A stretch of DNA of 44,823 nt, from assembly GCF_000615805.1 (NCBI RefSeq), contig NZ_BAMJ01000019.1, positions 1-44,823 on the forward strand, in the 5' to 3' direction. Positions within the stretch are counted from its first letter, which is position 1. Each line of letters begins with the position of its first letter. Below the pieces are notes generated by a model that saw only the letters and a list, made by a program, of their open reading frames with translations, was not told the DNA's origin and did not search any database. The stretch comes from Latilactobacillus fuchuensis DSM 14340 = JCM 11249. Lineage in GTDB: Bacteria; Bacillota; Bacilli; Lactobacillales; Lactobacillaceae. The position numbers and the translations under genes were made by a program. Below are positions 36,942 through 43,861 of the stretch, one piece after another.

Positions 36942-37250
36942 AGTTAATCAGCACTTATCACTGTAGAATCAAGTATTATTTGAAGACTTTAATCAAACTG
37001 GAGTAACCCTGGAGTTACAAGTAGTGTAAAGAGGCGGCTTACGCTGTTTAAACGAGAAAATATTTAGAACCACAAGAATTAAACATAATCGAATCAAATT
37101 AAAATCATGCAACTCTAGTGAAGTTGCCCCGAACATTAAACCAACGTGTTTAATGGTGGTATCAGCAAGCTTGATACCCAGAATATTATGTTACAATTTA
37201 ATATGCGAAATTAATTAGAAAGCCACCCAGTAATGGGTGGCTTTCGTCAA
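36942..37250 (+). ncRNA. Candidate structured non-coding RNA, class not recognised
   Basis: The 300 nt after the promoter contain no supported ORF but a row of local hairpins: 37003-37018 (GTAAC/GTTAC), 37021-37047 (GTAGTGTAA/TTACGCTGT, loop AGAGGCGGC), 37109-37127 (GCAACT/AGTTGC), 37134-37155 (CATTAAAC/GTTTAATG), 37158-37178 (GGTATCA/TGATACC), and a perfect 12-bp hairpin at 37218-37245. TGTTTAA (37045) can also pair with TTAAACA (37079). ACCAC at about 37070 is complementary to GTGGT at 37156-37160, a possible long-range contact. It does not carry the hallmarks of tmRNA, RNase P RNA or SRP RNA. The GGTGGTATCAGC segment recalls a T-box, but no gene follows. Confidence 0.5.
37218..37245 (+). 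terminator. Hairpin at the end of the candidate RNA
   Basis: GAAAGCCACCCA and TGGGTGGCTTTC form a perfect 12-bp stem with loop GTAA. The T run is inside the stem rather than after it, so termination may be partial and read into the repeats beyond. Confidence 0.6.
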
Positions 37251-37268
37251 TTAGAGCGTCAAAAAAAT

Positions 37269-37384
37269 GAGTGCTGATCAGCCGGGAACTTCTGAGTATA
37301 GCCTAGAATTGTGAAATATGACTGGTTTTAGTCATAATTTGCGATTCGTAGCTAGACGGAGGAAGTTGGCTGAGAAGCACGTTA
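37269..37384 (+). repeat. Structured intergenic repeat, unit J
   Basis: GAGTGCT to AGCACGTTA. CAGCC (37279-37283) pairs with GGCTG (37368-37372), AACTT with AAGTT. Junction motifs GAGTATAGCCTAG and GTAGCTAGACGGA match units G and L. Linker AGGTCG to the next unit. Confidence 0.85.
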
Positions 37385-37390
37385 AGGTCG

Positions 37391-37511
37391 AAGTGCTCAC
37401 ACAAGCGGTTTGACCCTGAGCATAACCTAAGAATTGCCCATACGATTTGAAGTTTAATCGTATGGGCAATTATGTAGTTAGGCGGAAATGTCTGCTTGGG
37501 TTAGCACGTTA
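37391..37511 (+). repeat. Structured intergenic repeat, unit K
   Basis: AAGTGCT to AGCACGTTA. The inner hairpin AATTGCCCATACGATT..AATCGTATGGGCAATT differs from that of unit I by paired changes. Junction motifs GAGCATAACCTA and TAGTTAGGCGGAA. Linker AGATCG to the next unit. Confidence 0.85.
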
Positions 37512-37517
37512 AGATCG

Positions 37518-37636
37518 AAGTGCTGACTGAGCTGGTCAGCTTCTGAGTATAGCCTAGATTAGTGAATTATGACCGGAGTTTGGTCATGATTTGCTAATCG
37601 TAGCTAGACGGAAGAAGCTAGCTCAGAAGCACGTTA
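37518..37636 (+). repeat. Structured intergenic repeat, unit L
   Basis: AAGTGCT to AGCACGTTA. CTGAGC (37527-37532) pairs with GCTCAG (37621-37626), AGCTT with AAGCT. Junction motifs as in units G and J. Confidence 0.85.
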
Positions 37637-37643
37637 AAAAACT

Positions 37644-37731
37644 AAGTGTGTTGCGTTGCGTTCAGCAACTGAGCATTAACAGAAAATCACCAGTTATCTT
37701 GATTTTAAGATAATTGGTGATTTTAGGTTAA
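37644..37731 (+). repeat. Structured intergenic repeat, unit M (right end lost)
   Basis: AAGTGTGTTGCGTTGC with AGCAACTGAGCATTAACAG, inner hairpin AAAATCACCAGTTATCTT with its complement, then TTTTAGGTTAACC; the AGCACGTTA end is missing. It abuts the 3' end of the convergent deformylase-like gene. Confidence 0.75.
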
Positions 37732-37747
37732 CCAGCTTTGTTTTAAT

Positions 37748-38158
37748 TTAAATCAAAATGCCCTCGCAATGATCGACTTCGTGTTGGATAATTTGGGCGA
37801 TCCAACCGGTAAAAGCCTGTTCCTGCGTTTTAAACTGACGATCTTGATAGCGAACCGTAATTTGATCGTAGCGGGTGGTTGCGCGTTGACCCGTTAAAGA
37901 GAGACAACCTTCTTCAGTTTCGTAGGGGGCGCTTTTTTTGATAATCGTTGGATTGACTAATGGCAGCGTAATCGGGCCCATTTGGCAAACGATAATGCGT
38001 TTGTTGACACCAATCATATTGGCCGCCATCCCGACACAGCGTTCAGTATTAGCGGCTAATGTATCGAGTAGGTCAGTGATGACTTGTTTATCATCAACAG
38101 TCGCTAGTGTCGCTGTTTGAGCGAGAAAAGTCGGGTCGTGCATAATGGGTTTAATCAT
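37748..38158 (-). CDS. Peptide deformylase-like protein lacking the catalytic Gln
   Basis: The 136-residue protein aligns with peptide deformylases, which remove formyl from N-terminal fMet. Motif II EGCLS (83-87) and the metal-binding motif III HEVDH (126-130) are intact, so a metal site is likely. Motif I, normally GxGxAAxQ, reads CVGMAANMIG (41-50): the catalytic Gln is Met48 and the first Gly is Cys41. The protein is also shorter than typical Def (about 160-185). It may be an altered or regulatory paralogue; a standard def would be elsewhere. Start follows AAAGGAG on the minus strand. Confidence 0.85.
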   Translation of the reverse strand: MIKPIMHDPTFLAQTATLATVDDKQVITDLLDTLAANTERCVGMAANMIGVNKRIIVCQMGPITLPLVNPTIIKKSAPYETEEGCLSLTGQRATTRYDQITVRYQDRQFKTQEQAFTGWIAQIIQHEVDHCEGILI

Positions 38159-38187
38159 GGGGAACTCCTTTAAATGTCATTATAATT

Positions 38188-38216
38188 AGTATGCAGAATT
38201 AAAAATAAAATTACAA
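38188..38216 (-). promoter_or_regulatory. Promoter of the deformylase-like gene
   Basis: On the minus strand TTGTAA (38211-38216) and CATACT (38188-38193) have a 17-bp spacer. Confidence 0.5.
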
Positions 38217-38221
38217 GTCAA

Positions 38222-38282
38222 TGAAAGCGCTATTGCAAATTATAATTAAGCATGCTAATATATAAAATTGAATCGGTTCAAT
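38222..38282 (+). promoter_or_regulatory. Promoter, cre-like site and LacI-type operator of the EIIC-GH3 operon
   Basis: TTGCAA (38233-38238) and TAATAT (38256-38261) have a 17-bp spacer. TGAAAGCGCTATTGCA (38222-38237) resembles a CcpA cre site and overlaps the -35. ATTGAATCGGTTCAAT (38267-38282) is a palindrome with a central CG, typical of LacI/GalR operators, at the transcription start; the LacI-type gene at the end of the operon is its likely ligand. Confidence 0.7.
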
Positions 38283-38306
38283 TATAGTCATTAGGGAGAT
38301 GTTTTT

Positions 38307-39626
38307 GTGAAAGTTGTAGATCAATTATCGGAGAAATTATTACCACTTGTATCAAAACTTAATAACCAGCGCCATTTAATCGCAATTCGAGATAGTTTTA
38401 TTGTGACCATGCCACTTGTGATGGCGGCGTCATTGATGGTTTTACTGAATGCTCTTATTTTTTCCAATACAGCTGTTCAAAAAATAATCGATTTAAGTTC
38501 ATTAGCCGATTTAGCAACCATTATTAGTAACGGTACGATGAGCATTCTATCGATTGTTGTTTGTTACAATATTGGGGCCAATCTCGCGAATCACTATGTT
38601 CGTAGCGGTCAAGTTGATGACCCGTCGTTTAGTTCAGTCCATGCGGGTATTCTAAGTATCGCAGTCATGTTTATCTTAATGCCGGTTAATAGTACAGTAA
38701 CCTTAGTTAATGGTAAAACTGCAGAAGCAACTGGTGTTTTTTTACAAAGTTTAACATCCTCTTCAGGCTTAGCAACAGCAATGTTAGCAGCCTTAGTTAG
38801 TACCGAATTATTTATTCATTTAACTAAATTTAAAAAAATTAGAATTAAAATGCCTGAAGGTGTGCCACCAGCAGTTGCAACATCATTTAATTCATTGGTA
38901 CCGGAAATTGCAGTCATTCTGGTTTTTGGGATTTTTGTCTTCGTTCTTCAAAAAACGACGGGCTTAAACGTACCACGATTAATTGAATTAGCGATTCAAA
39001 CGCCACTAAAATCGTTTGTGTTGTCGGTACCTGGCACATTATTCTTACAATTCTTCTCAGATTTCTTGTGGGTCTTTGGAATGCATGGTTCTAGTATTTT
39101 GGCACCGGTCCGCCAAGCGCCATTACTACAATCAATCCAAGAAAATATGACGGCCTTTTCTGCTGGTAAAGCCATTCCAAATATTATCACAGAACCTTTC
39201 ACGAATGCATTTGGGTTGATTGGTGGTGGCGGTTGTATTTTACCATTAGTCATCGCAATTTTATGGGTTTCTAAACGAAAAGATCAACGTCAAGTCGCTA
39301 AGTTAGGCTTAACAACTTGTTTCTTTAATATTACAGAACCAGTGATGTTTGGCCTCCCCGTTGTTATGAACCCAATTTACATGATTCCATGTGCAATCAT
39401 TCCGTCAATCAATTTACTAATTGCCTATTTTGCGACTAGCATGGGGTTGATTGGGAGAACCGTTGCAGCAGCACCATGGATTACCCCACCGGTTATTCAA
39501 TCCTTTATCGCAACTGGTGGTGACTATATGGCAGCGTTATTGACAATCGCTTTAATTGTTCTAGATGTATTTCTGTTCTTACCATTTGTTATCGCAAGTA
39601 ATAAAGTTAATCAGAATGAGGGATAA
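38307..39626 (+). CDS. PTS EIIC component, cellobiose/lactose family
   Basis: The 439-residue membrane protein is an EIIC of the Lac/Cel (CelB-like) family: about ten helices, an N-terminal amphipathic segment (VVDQLSEKLLPLVSKLNNQRHLIAIRDSFIVTMPL region), and the conserved FWVFGMHG-like motif (DFLWVFGMHGSS) and NITEPVMFGLPVVMNP. It moves a beta-glucoside with phosphorylation by EIIA and EIIB, neither of which is encoded nearby, so it must borrow them. The start is GTG 38307 after TAGGGAG. It is 2 bp before the GH3 gene. Confidence 0.92.
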   Translation: MKVVDQLSEKLLPLVSKLNNQRHLIAIRDSFIVTMPLVMAASLMVLLNALIFSNTAVQKIIDLSSLADLATIISNGTMSILSIVVCYNIGANLANHYVRSGQVDDPSFSSVHAGILSIAVMFILMPVNSTVTLVNGKTAEATGVFLQSLTSSSGLATAMLAALVSTELFIHLTKFKKIRIKMPEGVPPAVATSFNSLVPEIAVILVFGIFVFVLQKTTGLNVPRLIELAIQTPLKSFVLSVPGTLFLQFFSDFLWVFGMHGSSILAPVRQAPLLQSIQENMTAFSAGKAIPNIITEPFTNAFGLIGGGGCILPLVIAILWVSKRKDQRQVAKLGLTTCFFNITEPVMFGLPVVMNPIYMIPCAIIPSINLLIAYFATSMGLIGRTVAAAPWITPPVIQSFIATGGDYMAALLTIALIVLDVFLFLPFVIASNKVNQNEG

Positions 39627-39628
39627 GT

Positions 39629-41911
39629 ATGCAATATCCATATCAGGATACTAAGTTAACCATTCGCCAACGCGTAACCGATTTGTTGAGTCGAATGAGT
39701 ACACAAGAAAAAATTGGTCAGGTCAATCAAAACCGATATGGGTGGGAAACTTTTGCAGATGAAAAGCGTGAACAACTGACGGATGACTTTAAACAACATG
39801 TGGCCTGGGGCGGTGGTTTAGGCGCTTTATACGGTTTATTTCGAGCCGATCCATGGTCGAAGGTCAATTTTGAAAACGGCGTTGCTGCTCAGGATAGTTG
39901 GCGGGTGGCCAATCGGGTGCAAAAATACGTGATTGAACAGTCGCGTTGGGGGATTCCAACGTTGATTGTCGAAGAGTGTCCTCATGGGCATCAAGGATTA
40001 GACGGGATTTCGTACCCGACTAATATTGGGCGCGGGAATGCATTTAATACCACTCTAATGAAACAATCAGCGCAATTGATGGCGCAAGAATTAGCACTAA
40101 AAGGGGTTAACCTTGCCTTAGTATCGACCTTAGATTTAGTTAAAGATCCGCGTTGGGGACGTTCTGAAGAATGTTTTGGTGAAGACCCAATCTTAGCGGC
40201 ACGAATGAGCCAAGCCGTTGTCGATGGCTTCCAAGGCGATTTAATTCAAAGCAATCACAGTTTCTGGGATCAACCGGTGAATTTGGCTACAGAAAAACCA
40301 ATTGGGGTTGTCTTGAAACATTGTATTGCCCAAGGTGAAGCGCTAGGTGGCCATAATTCTGGCACCGTCACGTTAGGTAACCGTGAATATTCAGATATTT
40401 ATCAACCGCTGTTACAAAGTGTTCAGAATGCAGCGGGTGTGATGGCCGCTTACAACGATGTTGATGGTGTCCCTTGTCATATTAATCAGGATTTGTTAAC
40501 CAAGCAGTTACGTGAACAGGTTGGTTTTCAAGGGATTGTGATGGCGGATGGTACGGCATTGGATCGTTTGTCAGATGTTTTTGAGACGCAACCGCAAGCG
40601 GCCGCCGCGGCCTTGACTGCTGGTGTTGATTTAAGTTTATGGGATCAAACCTATATGCAACTTGACCAAGCTTTAGCACAGGACTTGGTGTCTGAATCAC
40701 TATTAGATCGCGCGGCGGGGCGCGTATTGGCCTTGAAATTTTTGCTAGGGTTATTTGAACGACCTTATTTAACTGATCCAGCATCAGAACTAGCAGAGGT
40801 CTTACAACAAGCCGACACACTGAACTTACAAGTTGCTCAGGAAAGTATGACGTTGTTAAAAAATAATGGGTTATTACCGTTGACGCAAGCCAAACAGAAG
40901 ATTGCCGTCATTGGGCCCAACGCCAATGATGTCTATCATCTGTTAGGTGATTATACGGCCGCACAAAGTCCAACGCGACTGACGGCGACGATTTATCAAC
41001 AGATTAAACACACTTTCAAGAATGCAGAAGTCGTCTATGCTCAAGGTTGTGAAGTTAGACAGACCGAGCAACAGACTGAATTGATTGATCAAGCAATTGC
41101 GGTTGCGCAAGAGGCCGATGTGATTGTATTAGCGTTAGGGGGTTCGAGTGCCCGTAATTTTGAAATGCAGTTTCTAAAAAATGGGGCGGTGAGCTCTAAA
41201 GGGATTAATATGGATTCAGGCGAAAATGTCGATGTGGCCGATTTAACGTTAGGCGGCCAGCAATTAACGTTATTGAAACGGTTAAGCCAATTGAAAAAAC
41301 CAATTGTGTCAGTTTTAATCCAAGGCCGGCCTTACGATTTAACCGAAGTGACGGCTTTATCGGATGCCGTTTTAGTGGGCTGGTTCCCAGGACAACAAGG
41401 TGGCCAAGCGATTGCTAACACCTTAAGCGGTTTAAATAATCCAAGTGGTAAGTTAAGCCTTTCTTATCCGCGGAATACGCAGCAATTACCAGTCTATTAT
41501 TATCAGCGGGATGCGGCGAAACAAGATGATTATTATGATCAATCTGGTGGGCCACTATATCCGTTTGGGGCTGGAATTAGCTATTCCCAATTTGATTATT
41601 CAGATTTACAAGTCAAGACTGACGTTGACAAACTGATAGTAACTGTTAAAGTAAAAAATAACGGACAATATGCGGGACAGGAAAGTACGTTACTTTTTGT
41701 CAAATTAACAGGTGGGTTTGTCATTCAACGATTGAAGTTATTGAAAGATTTCCAAAAAAATGGCTTTGAACCAGATGAACAAAAAACCGTGACGTTTATA
41801 TTGCCGAATGAAGTGTTTAAATATATGGATATGGATCAGGCAGTTAAAACGGCACAACGCGTCACGATTATGATTGCTGACTTAAAGGTCGAGGTCCCAT
41901 TATCCATTTAA
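39629..41911 (+). CDS. Glycoside hydrolase family 3 beta-glucosidase
   Basis: The 760-residue protein has the GH3 N-terminal barrel (LKHCIAQGEALGGHNSG, VMAAYNDVDGVPCH), the nucleophile loop GIVMADGTALDRL (usually SDW), the C-terminal sandwich (SMTLLKNNGLLPL, VIGPNANDVYHLLGDY) and a fibronectin-III-like end (YPFGAGISYSQFDYSDL, VKVKNNGQYAGQES). No signal peptide is present, so it is intracellular and should cleave imported beta-glucosides or xylosides. A PTS would deliver phosphorylated sugar, for which GH1 or GH4 enzymes are usual, so the pairing is noteworthy. Confidence 0.9.
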   Translation: MQYPYQDTKLTIRQRVTDLLSRMSTQEKIGQVNQNRYGWETFADEKREQLTDDFKQHVAWGGGLGALYGLFRADPWSKVNFENGVAAQDSWRVANRVQKYVIEQSRWGIPTLIVEECPHGHQGLDGISYPTNIGRGNAFNTTLMKQSAQLMAQELALKGVNLALVSTLDLVKDPRWGRSEECFGEDPILAARMSQAVVDGFQGDLIQSNHSFWDQPVNLATEKPIGVVLKHCIAQGEALGGHNSGTVTLGNREYSDIYQPLLQSVQNAAGVMAAYNDVDGVPCHINQDLLTKQLREQVGFQGIVMADGTALDRLSDVFETQPQAAAAALTAGVDLSLWDQTYMQLDQALAQDLVSESLLDRAAGRVLALKFLLGLFERPYLTDPASELAEVLQQADTLNLQVAQESMTLLKNNGLLPLTQAKQKIAVIGPNANDVYHLLGDYTAAQSPTRLTATIYQQIKHTFKNAEVVYAQGCEVRQTEQQTELIDQAIAVAQEADVIVLALGGSSARNFEMQFLKNGAVSSKGINMDSGENVDVADLTLGGQQLTLLKRLSQLKKPIVSVLIQGRPYDLTEVTALSDAVLVGWFPGQQGGQAIANTLSGLNNPSGKLSLSYPRNTQQLPVYYYQRDAAKQDDYYDQSGGPLYPFGAGISYSQFDYSDLQVKTDVDKLIVTVKVKNNGQYAGQESTLLFVKLTGGFVIQRLKLLKDFQKNGFEPDEQKTVTFILPNEVFKYMDMDQAVKTAQRVTIMIADLKVEVPLSI

Positions 41912-41924
41912 GTGGGGAATTAAC

Positions 41925-42892
41925 ATGTCATCTGTCAAAGAAGTTGCGGAAGTGGCCGGTGTTTCGGTCGGTACGGTTTCACGATATTTAAATGGTCAAC
42001 AATTAAAAGCCGCTAATATGGCTAAAATTGCAGACGCCATTCAACAACTGGATTATAAACAAAACATCATTGCCAAAGGCTTAAAAAACAATCAGAGTTT
42101 TTCGATTGGGTTGCTGATGAACAGCATCTCAAGTCGTTTTGGTGCGGAAGTTGTTTCGGGCATTGAAGCGATTGTCGAAAAGCAGGGTTACAGTTTGTTA
42201 TTAAGTGGCTTCAATGGGGATGCGCAATTGGTGAATCAGAAAATTGATTATCTGATGGCGCACGCGGTTGATGGCTTGATTGTTTTTTTAGCCGACGAAG
42301 AATGGCAAGGGATGGAAAAGCTGGCACAGATGACGATTCCAGTTGTTTCGATTAATAGTCCTAACCAATTGGTCAATGTCGATTCAATTCTCGTCAATGA
42401 CCGAACTAGTGTTAAACAGGCGATTCAACATATCATTAGTTTGGGCCATCAAAAGATTGGCATGATTACGGCGCGTCAGACCGATTATGGGGCGCGTGAA
42501 CGACTCGCCGGGGCAACGGAAGCCGTGGCGCTAGCTCCGATGTTTCATTGGTGACTTATGAAGGTGATTATTCACGATTAAGTGGTTATCAAGGCGCTCA
42601 ACAGTTGTTGGCGCAAGGGGTGACTGCCTTGTTTGTCAGTAATTATAATATGTCGGTGGGGGCACTAGAATATTTAAACGTCGCGGTGGTGCGGATTGGT
42701 CAGGATCTTTTTTATAGTCATTATGACTACGCTGATCAAATTGATGAAGTTACCTCTTCAATTTTGGCCATTCAACCGCCCACTAAAGAAATTGGGGTTA
42801 AGTGTGCGGAGATTTTGTTAGCGCGCTTGAATGATTCAACGTTGCCTGCTGGTCAAACAATCGTTATGGAAAATGAAATACATGGTATTTAA
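41925..42892 (+). pseudogene. LacI-family transcriptional regulator, frameshifted
   Basis: The N-terminal helix-turn-helix (SSVKEVAEVAGVSVGTVSRYLNG) and most of the sugar-binding domain are in one frame up to the stop at 42554 (..LAGATEAVALAPMFHW). The rest (SDVSLVTYEGDYSRLSGYQG to the end at 42892) is in another frame, so a frameshift lies at about 42525-42545. In addition the segment EYLNVAVVRIGQDLFYSHYDY appears to lack several residues found before DDLFYSHY in homologues. It probably controlled the EIIC-GH3 operon through the palindrome at 38267. Either a decayed regulator or sequence errors. Confidence 0.8.
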
Positions 42893-42896
42893 ATAA

Positions 42897-43075
42897 AAGA
42901 GGGTGTGACATAAGTTATAGTATTCTGATATTAAATGCATATTTTGCATTGACGCGCGCCAGAACTCATCAATTTCCGTTCAACTCAAAAAGGCTGGTTA
43001 TCCTTAGTTCGGGATAACCAGCCTTTTCAAATTGATACTCAATTGATAACCGAGTTCTGTCACAGCTTTTTTTGT
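42897..43075. repeat. Nested inverted-repeat intergenic element
   Basis: TGTGACA (42904-42910) pairs with TGTCACA (43058-43064); inside, CAGAACTC (42960-42967) pairs with GAGTTCTG (43052-43059, partly competing), ATCAATTT (42968-42975) with AAATTGAT (43029-43036), and AAAAGGCTGGTTATCC with GGATAACCAGCCTTTT (42987-43027). A T7 run follows at 43067. The whole gap folds on itself and ends as a terminator after the lacI remnant. It is unrelated in sequence to units A-M. Confidence 0.7.
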
Positions 43076-43077
43076 TA

Positions 43078-43653
43078 TTAGCTATCGTACTTCGCCAATT
43101 TATAAATCTGAATCGTGCGAACTAATTTAGCCGCATAATCAGGATCAGTCGCGTAACCCGCTTGTTGGAGGGTTTGCGCCTGAGTTTGATAATCGGTTTG
43201 TTGTTTGAGTGTTGAATAACTGCCGACGCTGAGAAATTGGCTGTGATCTTCGATGGCAATTTGTAGACTTGGGTAGCTTTTAAAATAGTCTTTAATCGTC
43301 ACGCGTTCTTCATTTTCATATTCATCAGTCGTCATTAGAATTTTTTGACCTTGGTAATCGCCTTTGACCCCGAATAGGTTGTGGGCTTTCACTGCTAAAT
43401 CACTACGACCCCAATCCGATTCAATGATCGCTTGCGCAATCACGATACTGGGCAAAACTTGTTGTTGCGTTTGATAAACGGTTTTGGCAGACGTCCCGAT
43501 TTTTTGAATAAAGCGGTCTTGACGTTGCGTTTCTTCCGTCGGGGTTTCCCAGGTGCGCTTAGTTGGTGTGGCCGTTTTTTTGAAGCAGCCGGTCAGTAAT
43601 AGGCAAGCGATAATTGGGACTAATAGGACGTAATGGTGTTGTTTAATGGTCAT
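43078..43653 (-). CDS. Glucosaminidase (GH73) lipoprotein
   Basis: The 191-residue protein begins with a lipoprotein signal (MTIKQHHYVLLVPIIACLLL, lipobox LTGC with Cys23) and continues as a mannosyl-glycoprotein endo-beta-N-acetylglucosaminidase/FlgJ-type domain: VLPSIVIAQAIIESDWGRS (catalytic Glu), HNLFGVKG, YFKSYPSLQIAIEDH and QQAGYATDPDYAAKLV. It would cut peptidoglycan at the cell surface. Start ATG at 43653 follows AAGGAG; an upstream in-frame start at 43710 would add a hydrophobic run before the signal peptide and is rejected. Confidence 0.9.
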   Translation of the reverse strand: MTIKQHHYVLLVPIIACLLLTGCFKKTATPTKRTWETPTEETQRQDRFIQKIGTSAKTVYQTQQQVLPSIVIAQAIIESDWGRSDLAVKAHNLFGVKGDYQGQKILMTTDEYENEERVTIKDYFKSYPSLQIAIEDHSQFLSVGSYSTLKQQTDYQTQAQTLQQAGYATDPDYAAKLVRTIQIYKLAKYDS

Positions 43654-43790
43654 TGAGAAACTCCTTAGTTGAATTAATAAGCAAGTTTCAATATACCAGA
43701 AAATAACCATTTAGCGGCTATTCGTAAATTAAATAAAGGACTTCTTAATCAATATCAGTAAAAATTAAGGATTAGTGCTTTGATTAAAAT

Positions 43791-43818
43791 TTACGAAAGG
43801 GCTTTTATGCGGTAAACT
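43791..43818 (+). promoter_or_regulatory. Possible promoter of the nucleoside hydrolase
   Basis: TTACGA (43791-43796) and TAAACT (43813-43818) with a 16-bp spacer; a weak match. Confidence 0.35.
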
Positions 43819-43861
43819 GAAAGGGTATTACGAATCGTTTGAACTAAGGGAGGCTTTTGGA

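Noticed and set aside
36942-37200. T-box riboswitch reading of the candidate RNA (GGTGGTATCAGC followed by a hairpin)
   Set aside because: The T-box core (AGGGTGGNACCGCG type) matches only partly, the stem I landmarks are not evident, and no aminoacyl-tRNA synthetase, biosynthetic or transport gene follows.
36942-37250. tmRNA, RNase P RNA, SRP RNA or 6S RNA
   Set aside because: No tRNA-like ends or ALAA-type tag, no conserved RNase P core, no SRP GGAA tetraloop helix, and the ends of the RNA do not pair as in 6S RNA.
37269-37731. Insertion sequence remnants
   Set aside because: No transposase coding trace; the near-inverted ends are part of a paired stem repeated with different sequences, unlike fixed IS ends.
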